In this document: one piece after another, positions 26,201-36,000 of the stretch
Position numbering within the stretch: the first letter of the stretch is position 1
Layout: the number at the start of each line of letters is the position of its first letter
Source of the DNA: Corbicula japonica
Lineage: Eukaryota; Mollusca; Bivalvia; Venerida; Cyrenidae
Direction: 5' to 3'
DNA: 64,000 nucleotides
NCBI GenBank assembly: GCA_038501625.1
Contig: JAZAYU010000169.1
Location: 186,001-250,000 of the forward strand
Translations under genes and position numbers: made by a program
Notes under the pieces: model-generated
What the model was told of the DNA's origin: nothing
Databases searched by the model: none
The model's input: the letters and a program-made list of their open reading frames with translations, nothing else

Positions 26201-26880
26201 GGATAAAATAACTTCAACATTAAAATAAAACACAACAAAATGAAAATTTTAAGGCTCGTTTAAAATGATCCTGCTCACAGAAAAATGGTAGTACAACAGA
26301 TTATTGTGCTGCAAATGCGATGTCTTTGAATTTGATTTATTGGACAATTTGACCTTGATATAAGTCCGTATCAAGGGATGATGTCCGGATTTCCAAAAAT
26401 TCACACTTTTGACGTGAGACTTACAATTTTTTCAGCCGTATTTGTCGAGCAATATGCTTGGTAATTATTTAAGTTATGACAAAAAATAATATCAACAGCT
26501 AAATATGCAGCTACAATTCTTACGTCACAATATTTAAGACCCTGAACGGGAAATGTTCGAAATAAAAAGGTCTGTATTTACACTTCGTGTTGTATATGCC
26601 TGTGAATACAACTAAAATAAATTTTTGAAATTATATAAATTATATTGAATTATACGAAGTTTATGCTATTGAAACACTTCTATTAAAAGTTGACATTACA
26701 TTTCCACATGTCGTGTTGTATGTTGTTACAGAAAGGACAGGCTTGGATGTGCACATCATGAATGATACATACAGGAAGGACAACCGATATGAAAACTGCA
26801 ACAACATAGCGGAAGTAATGATGGCATGGGTTCTGAGAAAACCTCTAATTGTACAATTTTTGGAGAAGGCTCCATTTTGA
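14239..26880 (+). CDS. Zinc-ribbon plus caspase-fold (peptidase C14) gene, six exons visible
   Basis: Exons, with matching phases: 14239-14370, 16147-16228, 17862-17999, 22720-22852, 23051-23781, 26732-26880 (TGA). Exons 2-3 give K-K-C-Q-S-C, then L-C-I-A-C and I-C-Y-S-C-G-A-K-M, a paired-CxxC zinc-ribbon-like region. Exon 4 opens the C14 fold (W-G-A-L-L-V-A-G-N). Exon 5 has the catalytic-type His in Y-F-S-C-H-G-G and Cys in I-I-I-L-D-R-C-F, so the dyad is kept; the protein resembles caspase-like/metacaspase-fold proteins more than classic QACRG caspases. The 5' end is not found, and exon 1 (14239) is joined only by phase. Introns contain Penelope, LINE and MITE copies. A role in cell death or immunity is inference from the family. 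Confidence 0.65.
14705..15125 (+). repeat. MITE head fused to a Penelope 3'-tail fragment
   Basis: Bases 14705-14870 match the dispersed MITE family (GCTCAGCCCGGGGC.., TTATATGCATTTCCATTAC, ..TTCGGTTGCTATCACATTTCC). From 14881 the Penelope tail follows (GTGAAATATGCATAT.., ..ACCGCCTTGAAACGGTCAGTG.., ..GGTTTAAACCAGGTTCTAG..). This is the same compound order as at 1-418. It lies in intron 1 of the caspase-fold gene. Confidence 0.7.
15620..15835 (+). repeat. Penelope 3'-tail fragment, opposite orientation
   Basis: GAACCTGTTGGGGCAAGT, then GTTTAAACCCC and GTGTGCGGAGGCTGTGTTCTG match, in sense orientation, the tail downstream of the Penelope RT (compare 45992-46210). It is diverged and truncated. 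Confidence 0.6.
16330..16460 (+). repeat. Dispersed repeat shared with 57035-57160
   Basis: TATACTTTCCCGCGCTACTTCTCAAC.. and CGCCGCGCATCGTGTTTG.. recur at 57050-57110 in the same orientation with about 85 percent visible agreement over roughly 120 bp. No ends or coding capacity were recognised. Confidence 0.55.
18070..18155 (-). repeat. Dispersed MITE copy (minus orientation)
   Basis: TGTAGGCTCGGTTTAATTAAGG..CAGTATGAAATGAAAATTACTGCC..CGCCTTGCCTCAGCGC is the reverse complement of the MITE family consensus. A weaker forward copy with GCCCGGTGGCATCGAATGTTCCC lies near 17500-17625. Confidence 0.55.
18375..19000 (+). pseudogene. Penelope-like RT fragment, degenerate
   Basis: Closely matches the C-terminal half of the RT at 5922-8340: F-L-Y-C-Y-E-R-D-F-M-L-S-L, S-R-Y-L-D-D-L-L-N-I-D, then K-A-N-T-S-D-K-Q-A-N, a diverged D-G-D-V-P-R-V-T-S-Y-G-V-Y and G-Y-R-I-H-K-L-R-K-T-F-C. 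Stops interrupt the frame at about 18554 and 18683, and the end is truncated. It is located in intron 3 of the caspase-fold gene. Confidence 0.85.
19005..20030. other. Intronic stretch without recognisable features
   Basis: AT-rich sequence between the Penelope fragment and the repeats from 20030. No exon with splice-site and phase support was seen on either strand. Confidence 0.4.
20030..21095 (+). repeat. Dispersed mollusc-type repeat, partly duplicated
   Basis: Two diverged copies of a unit containing GTACCACC..TTTTTGTYAGTCA.. and CCTGAA..AATTTTT.. (about 20040-20190 and 20455-20590) are followed by two units around a GGTCATGGTTCA phrase (about 20740 and 20890). The end is GGACGGACAGAATGACGGAC and GGTAGGGGGACTAAAAAC, an ending shared by a repeat type I associate with bivalve genomes. 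No coding capacity. Confidence 0.5.
22030..22310 (+). pseudogene. Non-LTR retrotransposon RT tail fragment
   Basis: Reads L-S-L-M-Y-K-I-T-N-E-L-V-P-V-E, then R-H-S-R-H-V-H-R-W-S-Y-R and T-D-Y-Y-N-K-Y-L-Y-R-N. This resembles the post-RT tail of RTE/CR1-like LINEs ('M-Y-K-I-x-x-x-L-V', 'R-T-D-Y-Y-x-x-S-F-F'). It is short and ends at a stop (22256-22258). Inferred from pattern memory only. Confidence 0.45.
23975..24115 (+). repeat. Dispersed MITE copy, nearly full length
   Basis: AATCCGGGGCTATGCGGTGT.., CAGTAATATGCATTTCCATTACTG (near-palindrome), GGCTCGGTCAAACCGGGCC (stem), ..GTGTTTGGTGGCCTTCAAATTTCCC. This is the best single copy for a consensus. It is in intron 5 of the caspase-fold gene. Confidence 0.75.
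25168..25566. mobile_element. Foldback element with roughly 150-bp inverted arms
   Basis: The left arm (about 25168-25345: GCACTGGCGCTTGGCCAGCCGCCC.., ATTATTCCATTCTATCAAAATATGCGAAAATACACC..) is matched in reverse complement by the right arm (about 25405-25566: ..GGTGTATTTTCGCATATTTTGACAGAATGGAATAATA-like.., GGGCGGCTGGTCAAGCGCCAGTG). The arms are diverged by small indels. No ORF. Confidence 0.7.
25747..25860. repeat. Inverted repeat with ~27-bp near-perfect arms
   Basis: ACTGACACATAACAAGAATTCGTTTTA (25756 on) pairs with TAAAACGAATTCTTGTTATGTGTCAGT (ending about 25852). The spacer is an AT-rich ~45 bp. It sits just downstream of the larger foldback element, in the same intron. Confidence 0.75.
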
Positions 26881-28240
26881 AATTTGACATTTTCTATTCG
26901 TCACGAGTGGTCAGATATTCCTTTTTAAACAGTCAATAGACTCAAGCCGAGTCTTCCTTTAGGTCAAATATAGATATACAAATAGATATAAGGCAAGTAT
27001 TGTGCGTATACATGCTTTTCTGCGTAGCTGTCAAAGCTGGAATATGACGATAAATTGTTATTTCGCCAGATAGGCGTCCAGTATGGTGATGATTACGAGT
27101 TAGAAGTTGGAATCTTAAACAAATTGTATAAACTGTTTGAAACTACTATAACTGTGATGATTAGATCTTTGATATTCTGTTGTGTTGGAAGAAAATGAAC
27201 TGAAGCGTATCCGATCACTCGTTATTATATTATCTGGAATAGGGGCCTGTCAAAAACAAAAATGACAGACTCTATAGATCTTTACAAATCAAAATCAAGT
27301 GTAAGTGCAATGCAGAAGACAATCAAATTAAAATTTTAATTTAAGTAATTTTATGTTAAAGCTAAAATTGTCAGCTCAAACAATTGTTACATGTGTGGAT
27401 TGTTAGTAAATTCGTAAATTCGTCCAAGTTTGCATGCAAGTTCCTTTCTGACATATTGTTAAACTGAAAAAGAAAGGACACATAACATGCTTTGATTAGA
27501 AATGTCGACGGGCTACATAAAATGTTCTTGGTGGTGGGTTTGAGAAACACTCTTTACCTACTTTCCTAAATGTTTGATTTTTTTTTCATTCTCTATCTGT
27601 AAATAATTAAATATATTTTGGAATTTTATTTCTTGAATAAAATCCTAAAAAAACTTTATTATAAAATCATTTTTATCGACCACAGCCTTTAATACTTTTC
27701 TTTTTCTTTGTTTTCTTCACAATCTTCACAAAATTCGAATCGAAACCAGTTATATATTATCGGCCTCTCTTTTTATGATTCTGACTTGCCAAAACGGTGT
27801 TTGAGCTGTTTTAATGGTAAATAAGAGATAAATTATGTAAAAATAATAATAATAAAATGTAAACACAGGAAAAGGTGAATTCGCAAAATCGTATGCTTAT
27901 TTACTCGCATTGTACTGTACATGTATTCAAACTATTATAGTCCAAATAGCTTAGTGGTTTAGATATCGCCGTAGTGGCGTATGAAATTTGTCTAGGCCAC
28001 GGGTTCAAATCCCATTTTATGGTATATTTAAGAGACATTTTAGACATCTTATGTTTCATTCTTTTTATTCTTTTTATTTTGACATTATTCAATAAAAAGC
28101 ACTTCTCAGCTTATTGCATAACTGTAAACAAATATTCGCGTCCAATTAATTTTCACTACAGTATATTCGCGGATGGTATTGAAGCGCGAAAATTATTTGC
28201 GCGATAATTACTGCAAGATTTCACGATTTTTTAATTTAAT
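26881..28240. other. Intergenic, includes a tRNA-like SINE head
   Basis: After the caspase-fold stop codon the sequence is AT-rich and non-coding. The only structured element is the tRNA-like segment at 27942-28021, listed separately. Confidence 0.4.
27942..28021 (+). repeat. tRNA-derived SINE head or tRNA pseudogene
   Basis: TAGCTTAGTGGTTTAG resembles a Pol III A box and GGGTTCAAATCCC a B box, about 47 bp apart. The acceptor ends (TCCAAAT and ATTTTATGG) pair poorly, so a functional tRNA is unlikely. Confidence 0.5.
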
Positions 28241-28935
28241 AAAATAAACGCGAAAATATATATTCTCGAATATGTGCGACCATACAAAAAACGAGAAAAA
28301 TGAATATGCGCATATATTAATTGTTTTAAAACATCATTATCGACAGTTCGTTCGCAATGTATGCATTATGAATAATGAGATAAAAAACATTTATATAGGA
28401 AATATTACAAAAGTTTTTTTGAAAACAGCTATAGAAATATTTTGTTTGTTCCAGGAACTCGGAGAAACAAGTTATTATATCTTGAACTTACTGAATTATA
28501 ATGTCAAAATAAATAATAAAGAAAAATGCGGAATGGACCATAATTTCACTAGTTTCACATTTTTTCGTACTTGTGAAACACTTTAGGTCTCCGGTTAAAT
28601 GAGACTTTTCTTAAATGCTATACACGTAATAGCAACCAATCACCAGAACAGTAAAGTTTGTCAGTCTACGTCGTATTGACCAATTACTATATACGTTATA
28701 ACTTGGAGATTCAGTCAATTTATTTCATGTCAAAATCACAATTTAAGAGAATTAAATCCAATCCTGTAATTACATTAATTTGCGTGACCGGTTATCAGTA
28801 ACATGGTATTTTCGTGGGTACTTTAATTCTTGGTTTTCAATTTTCTAAAATCGCTTTTATTTACAATTCTATATAACGTTGAATGGTTGAATTCGTAGAA
28901 AATAAGTACCCCGCGAATATTAATGAGTTCACAGT
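28240..28935. repeat. Duplicated block, paralogous to about 58590-59215
   Basis: Long collinear similarity: CATCATTATCGACAGTTCGTTCGCAATGTATGC (28331 on) versus 58651 on; GTCAAAATAAATAATAAAGAAA versus 58794; CGCTTTTATTTACAATTCT versus 59158. Divergence includes many substitutions and small indels, so it is an old duplication. It lies on the same side of the duplicated exon pair (29778 and 60810), which suggests one segmental duplication. Confidence 0.7.
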
Positions 28936-28937
28936 AT

Positions 28938-29104
28938 TCAGGGCCGGTAACTCTTCTCTTGTCTGACGATTTCTGACGCATAATTTACGATTTGGTTGAA
29001 CAGACTCCAGACAGCCTCATCTTCGCCAACAACAACAACAGTGTTTTCTTGGATATACCGATTCACAGCCACTGTGTCAGGATTCCTCGAACGCGAGACC
29101 GCAG
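28938..29104 (-). CDS. Candidate terminal exon of an unrecognised minus-strand gene
   Basis: Open frame of about 55 codons with coding-like text: R-N-P-D-T-V-A-V-N-R-Y-I-Q-E-N-T-V-V-V-V, then G-E-D-E-A-V-W-S-L-F-N-Q-I-V-N-Y-A-S-E-I-V-R, ending at TGA (28938-28940). A possible acceptor (ATAAG) precedes 29104. Its phase does not agree with the donor after the exon at 29778, so the link to that exon is unproven. Function unknown. Confidence 0.3.
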
Positions 29105-29580
29105 CTTATGCCATCTCTAAAACAAGAGAAATGTGCACTACATTACAGCCCTTCATTTAAACCAATTCATTTTCGTTTTCTTCCTTAATATAGACACACA
29201 AATAGTCGGGTTAGTGGTCGAGGGAGCTAATGATGAAGAAATGTAAAGACTGTTTTTCAGTCTCAGTTCCAATGTTTGTTTATAATCATGACTGCACTGA
29301 AATTCTTTTCCTTTTTTGGCATGTTATTCCCGCAAACAAGCCACATTCTAAGATTTAAGAGATCACAAGATTAAAAGAAAGCATTATTGTTTATTAAAAC
29401 GATTTCCATTCGAATCAATAAAAGAATACTGCGTTGCTTAGATTTATGCAACGCACGATTTTATAGATTCATAAAAGACAATACGACAGAATTGTCGAGA
29501 GACTCCTTTGCCGTTCCTTCGATGGTAACTCATCGGGTTCTCGTTGTTAATAGTTTAATTTCCCCCTCCCCCACTGTTTA

Positions 29581-29930
29581 ACTAAGTGTGAAGGCTGTGT
29601 TTTCTGAATGTGGCTATTCCCCCATAAGCATTCACTTTATTTAAACATCCTGATGCCAAATTCGATCCGGATATCCGATGATCCCAACGGATATTGGAAT
29701 ATCTATTGACATCCCTTCTTTTTTATTACGTATAACATCAAAGACAATTTGCACATTTCAAACCTCGATACACTTACTTCAGCACATATCTTTTCAATTC
29801 GTTGTACCATCAGATTATCAGTTATATCGCGAAGTATTCGTTGGCAGTTTGCTGTCCAATCTTGTAATTTCTCTCCACCGGTAACATCCGCCAGCTCTAC
29901 AGTAAGTTCTACATTACGGAATGATTTCCC
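29581..29930 (-). CDS. Partial exon duplicated from the gene at 60810-61041, cut by assembly gap
   Basis: The coding part is 29778-29930 and then runs into the N gap: E-L-T-V-E-L-A-D-V-T-G-G-E-K-L-Q-D-W-T-A, then R-I-L-R-D-I-T-D-N-L, ending in a GTAAGTG donor. It matches the exon at 60810-61041 at both DNA and protein level, including the flanking 3' intron sequence (29581-29777 versus 60605-60809, with the shared phrase GTGTGAAGGCTGTGTTTTCTG). The domain is not recognised. It is either a partial duplicate gene or a relic. Confidence 0.5.
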
Positions 29931-30430
29931 NNNNNNNNNNNNNNNNNNNNNNNNNNNNNNNNNNNNNNNNNNNNNNNNNNNNNNNNNNNNNNNNNNNNNN
30001 NNNNNNNNNNNNNNNNNNNNNNNNNNNNNNNNNNNNNNNNNNNNNNNNNNNNNNNNNNNNNNNNNNNNNNNNNNNNNNNNNNNNNNNNNNNNNNNNNNNN
30101 NNNNNNNNNNNNNNNNNNNNNNNNNNNNNNNNNNNNNNNNNNNNNNNNNNNNNNNNNNNNNNNNNNNNNNNNNNNNNNNNNNNNNNNNNNNNNNNNNNNN
30201 NNNNNNNNNNNNNNNNNNNNNNNNNNNNNNNNNNNNNNNNNNNNNNNNNNNNNNNNNNNNNNNNNNNNNNNNNNNNNNNNNNNNNNNNNNNNNNNNNNNN
30301 NNNNNNNNNNNNNNNNNNNNNNNNNNNNNNNNNNNNNNNNNNNNNNNNNNNNNNNNNNNNNNNNNNNNNNNNNNNNNNNNNNNNNNNNNNNNNNNNNNNN
30401 NNNNNNNNNNNNNNNNNNNNNNNNNNNNNN
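29931..30430. other. Assembly gap (500 N)
   Basis: Exactly 500 undetermined bases, a size often used as a placeholder for a gap of unknown length. The duplicated minus-strand exon continues into it from the left. Confidence 0.99.
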
Positions 30431-30778
30431 ACTGGGAAGTTAAAATAATATTTATGTTTCTGGAAGTGAGCAATTGACTACAGTGTAAACTAGAGAGAGA
30501 GATGGCTTTTATTATTTCGCGTTGGCTTCATATACTTCTTTAAATCAAATAAAATTATTTTATGACATGTTTAAACCATTTCTTTAAACAAAACATGGTA
30601 TACTGCCTTGAGAAAATGAACGACGGAAATTGATACTTGATTCCGCCAGGGTGACGGTCCTAGAGACAAGTGTCACTCTCTGATAATAATTTTAACAAAA
30701 TTGTAATGTTCTTTCATAAACTTCTTCTTAAAGATTCCTTTACATGCATAAATCAATTTATTTTCAACCATACAGGAA

Positions 30779-33017
30779 TTAGTCATGCGAAACGAGTTTT
30801 AAGATAACGCCGGCATTTAGAGTGATCTTGATAAACAAAAACAGAATAAACCACAATCGGTCAAAAATGGTCGCCACATTGTCCCAGGTTAGTTTTACTT
30901 CTTCTTCAATACTGTCCAATGCATAGTCATCGAGACGCTCTTTGGTTTTCGACTTGACCTTCCGCAGATCCACTTCGTACCGTGCACTCAGGATCGGCAG
31001 AGCGGATTCTTTAACCTTTACCGTTTCCGTGAAGCTTTGAGCTTCGGATTGTTCCGGAGTAACGGCGTTTTTCTTCGCCGGAAGTGTTTTCTGTATTTTC
31101 TTTAGATCGTCTGTTGGGATGCTGAGCAGAGATATTCTATCATCTAGTTCTTTGGGCGGCTCACCTGACAATAGATTACACATTTTATAGATCAAATAAT
31201 TCCAATTGTGTGAGTGTTTTCAGGATTGTAAATGCGTGTATCTCATTAACTTAGTAGCGACATGTGACTACGTTATTATAATCAATAAATGTAATAAATA
31301 AATTGTAGTTTTTTTGCGTTTCATCGATATGTGAACAGTAAGAATAATATGAACTAAGGCAAAGCCTCAACGCGAGCTCAAGCTTTGTTAAATAATAGTG
31401 CATAAATACTAACCTTTTGTAGCTAAGTTGAAGAGTAACTATTGTTTGTATAAAACAATAGTTACTCTTCAAAGCCAAATGATGTTTTCTGGATTATTTT
31501 GTATTTAGAAGACTTGCAATAAGAAAGTGACCCAATTTTTCATGCCATTTGTTACGTAAACATTATCACGTTGTTACGTAAACAAAGCGATGCTATGTAA
31601 AAATAGCCAGTTTACCATCTTCGACCTGGAAATAATTAAAAGGTTAAGTGGCCCCAGGTTAAATTCCACAAAAATATCTTACTTTTGAGAAGGGACAACG
31701 AAAATATAACTGGCAGTTTCAGAAACTTTAACTCAGCAGCCGCTAAGATTTGACAGCCTCGATTTCATTGACAGCGTGCGCCACGAAATCTGGGATAGAA
31801 ATTACGTCACTAATGGGCGGAGTTACGCCCTGCTGGACTGCATTTAAGAATCGATATAGAAATGGTACGTCAGTACGCGCTATAGGAAAAAGTTACACGG
31901 AGAATGTGCAAAATATATTATTTATTTGGTAAAATTAAAATAGGAAAAACATACAAAACGGTTAGCTTGTTTCCTTGTTAACATTTATTGACAAAAAAGC
32001 CTCCCGTACTTTCGTGTAACATCGATCATTTTCAGTAAAAAATTGAAAGCGTTCTCGTGACGTTGTAAACAGTTGAAACACCATCCATTTAAGGGACAGA
32101 CGTCATAACCTTTTTCTCATTAGTTACAAAAGATTTAGACACTTTTCACTATTATTATGGGAATTTCGTTATGACAAATTTAAATGAAAACAAAAATACA
32201 TAAACATGTATTTATTTAAAAAGACGGATTGAAAAATAAATAAATACGGACTACATTATGGTAATGTTGCCTATTTACACCGTCGCGTAGTAATTCATTG
32301 CCTCATTGAAAACGAGGCAATCATGGGGACATAACTCTAATTAACCGCTGCCTGGTTCCCGTCGTACAGCTCTCAGTAATGATAAGGTCAGGGGTCAAGA
32401 CTAAAAAACCGGTGTCCAGGCACCCAACTTCCTGTAGATTCTGTAAACGTTGTAGAAGGTTTGGAGCTTCGGTAAAATATCCTATTTTACATACGCATGT
32501 TACCGTAAACGCTCGCCCGCTCGCGTATTAACACCAATGTATTACAAAAAACTTAGGTTTTCATGCAAATTAGGTTCAAACATTCTGAAAGTTTATACGT
32601 CGATGAAACGCAGAAAAACGAAATTCTTAAACACATCGCAGGTAAATGATTTGTTGACGCTGTTTAAGTGAAATTTTTATTTAACCAAGTTAATTAGACT
32701 GATCGCTGACTTTTAATATTTTTACATTATAACTCAAGTGTGTTTTAAATAAGTTGTTGATAACATGATATTCACGTGATAGACAAGATTACTTAAATAT
32801 GGATTGTCAACAAATTGTTGCTGGGAAACAGCGGTTGGTCACGTGACATACTTACCGGTGTAGCAAACCAGTTTGCCGACAGCCAGTGATATACACCGCG
32901 TACATCTTCCTATTGGAGACTGTTTGGTGGATTTGTGATGCAGCTTTGCCATGGAAACGGTAACGAAAAGACGAATGAAGTCGATGCAAAAATTGCTAAT
33001 AAGATATATACCTGAAA

Positions 33018-33065
<48 letters not shown>

Positions 33066-36000
33066 TATTTAGACATCTTTAAGAAGAAGATATTAGAAAT
33101 AAAGAGCTCGTTCGTGCGCGTTATAGACCTCTATCGGTCCTCGTACGAGGTCAGGCGGCAGAGTTCAATACATTCGATGCTGTTGATGGACAGTTGTAAA
33201 ATCAAACTGGATTGCATCTAATCATTTTTAAGATTTTGTCTCGAACTCTCGGCCATGTATTTTATTACTGAATTACGCTAACTTAATTGCCAAAAGATGA
33301 AATTTGGGTTTCCCACGCAGTTCAAGTGTATGTTGTAATCATAACTCTATCTATTTTAGCATCCGTATTCTCGAAACCTACTGCGAAATACACCGTTCGT
33401 ATATCTGTATACATGCTCTCATATTACCTGGTGGTGTTTGTCGCTATTTCTGTTTTATTCTTGACAGAAAACTAATAATCGCTATCTGCAGTATATGCTT
33501 CGGAAATTGCCAAATACTCACCAAGAAGAGCAGTGGTGGTCGCTATATCCGGTATTTGCTGCAGGAAAATTGTCAGGAGCATCGAGTTAATGACTAAAAC
33601 CAGGAAACCGGACACAACGCGCTCACCCGTCTGCAACAAAGATACGTGTAACAAACAGAGTGGATGATTTTTCCTAGATAATTTTTTTTCGACTTCCTAT
33701 CTTGTTTTCATCACTGGCTCTTTATTTTGTTGTTATTTGTAGCTTTTATCTATTCTTTGACGTCTATAAAGCAAATTATTTCACTAGTACCGTTGTTTTG
33801 AAGACCAAGCTTTCGGAAGAAATATCTTTTTTCAGTTCGATCAACACGTGCAGTAACCTATGTGCGTAGATTTTGCCTTTAGGGGTATTTGATTGGTGAA
33901 CGTATGGCTACTTAAGTGCCTAGAACTTGTCTTCAGTGGAATCAGTTTGGTGAACGTGTGGCAACACATGTGCCTCGACTTTGCATTAGTGTATCAGAAT
34001 GGTGAACTTGTGGCTGCAGATGTGCCTAGAACTAGCAATATAGGGAAATTGGTGAACTTGTGACTACAACTGTGCCTAAACTTTGCATTAGTCAATCAGA
34101 TCGGTGAACGTGCGACTACAAATGTGCCTAGACTTTGCATTTTTGTATCAGATCGGTGAACGTGTGGCCTAGAACTTGCTTTAGTGAATCAGATTGGTAA
34201 ATGTGCGTGTACACATGTGTCTAGACTGCATTAGTGAATCAGATCGGATTAGTGTATCCAATTGGTGAACGTCTGGCTGCACATGTGCATAGAACTTGCA
34301 TAAAGTATCAGATTGGTGAACTAGTGGCTACACATGTGCCTAGAACTTTGCATAATTTATCAGATTAGTGAACGTGTGACTCTATACCGACTTTGAACTT
34401 GTATTAGTGAATCAGATTGGAGAACGTGCGATCACACACGTGCCCAGAACTTGCCTTTAGTGGTATCAGATTAGTGAACGTCATTAGGAATGACGAACAG
34501 ATGATCGGTAACAACGTATTAAAGACGTAGTTTCCTGCCTTGCGTTTCATCTTTATAGAAAATACGACCTTAGAGAAATACTCGTTCACTCCGTGGAGAT
34601 CTTCAGCTATCTTGGCTTTGCTGACTTGTGAAGATACGAAATTCCACGTGCCGCTTTCTCTGAGTTAAGAAATATATATGTGTCCAAGATTGTCAATCAT
34701 AGATTAAAGTACGTAAATGAAAACAAGGAACTTTGAAAGCCACTGAACACTACAACTATCAAAACAGTGTAGGCTCGGTTTGATTGACCCAGTTCATGAG
34801 CAGTAATGGAGATAACTGTCTACGCCGCCAAACCCCTGCGATGGTTTAGCGCAACTTAAAAAAAATAAATATGTTCATATTTCAAAACAAATTTTATATA
34901 CGAAATGCTTTATTTCGGTTTATTAGGTTTGTCTTCACTTTAACCCCTTAAAGAAAAGATCAATTATATATTGCAAACCTTCTGTGATGTAAACGCGATT
35001 TGAAATTTCTTGATAATTTTATGCATCTGTTGAGGCTTAGTAAAACTAACCTTGCTCTTTTTCGATACCTTACTGCAAACCTGCAACTATGATATTTTAC
35101 CTGTATTCGTTGGTTTGCACTGTGTCCCAGAGCAGAAAGAAGTCGAGTTCTGTATCCGGCAATCCCCAGCTCGTCAGTTCTATGGAGCAGTTTTGGGAAT
35201 CGAATGGGAAGTACGTAGAATCGAGACTACAGTGTAACTACAACGACAACAAAAGCTTTGGTTTTATTTGCAATTATTCCGACGTAGCAGATTCGCTGAA
35301 TTTCGATTAATGAAAACATTAGTTAACATCAGCGACGTCTGTTTGAAATCTCAAAACAATCAAAATCATTGCAACCACTGTACTGAGGTGTTATTCTTCT
35401 AGATTTTATCGACAACGACAGGGTTGGAAAACTTATAAGCCACGCTTTCTTCACAACAGATTTCACAAGAGGCTCAAAAAAACAGCAAGCTGGCGCCGCT
35501 TATTGTTCGCCTTTGTACTTATAAGTGTTTAACTGCTGCCGAGATCGATTGCTTCCTTTTTAAATACTGCTTTTCTCCCCTTGTGTTTATTTAAAAGTAG
35601 GCGCTTAAAATCAAGTTCGGTGGATACGTCCTGTGCAACAACCAGGGCTGAAGCTTATAAAGCTGAAATAGGAAACCAGTCTCAAATCTCAAGAATCTGA
35701 TTGGCTGAAATGGCGACTGGTCGCCATTTTAGCCAGTCAGATGCTTGAGATTTGAGACTGGCTTCCATGCTCAGTTTTATAACCTTGAAGACAGTAAATG
35801 CACCGTACATGTTGTTTACTAGTAATAAAATGATACTCACTGTGGAAGACAAAAGTGGTTCCCACTCCACCAAACCTTGATAATTGATGCGATAGACGAG
35901 ATGATCGTCACTGATCAGACCCACGTCCTCCTGGCTGAAATATAGATACATTGGTTAAATCTTAATGTCGGAGATGATTCACTGATCAGATCACTTGATA

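Noticed and set aside
27942..28021. Functional tRNA gene
   Set aside because: A and B boxes are present, but the acceptor stem does not pair.
29703..30477. Long ORFs of 175-256 codons across the gap
   Set aside because: Most of their length is the 500-N gap; only 29778-29930 has coding support.
33855..34490. CRISPR or coding repeat
   Set aside because: No unique spacers; a degenerate tandem repeat inside an intron.
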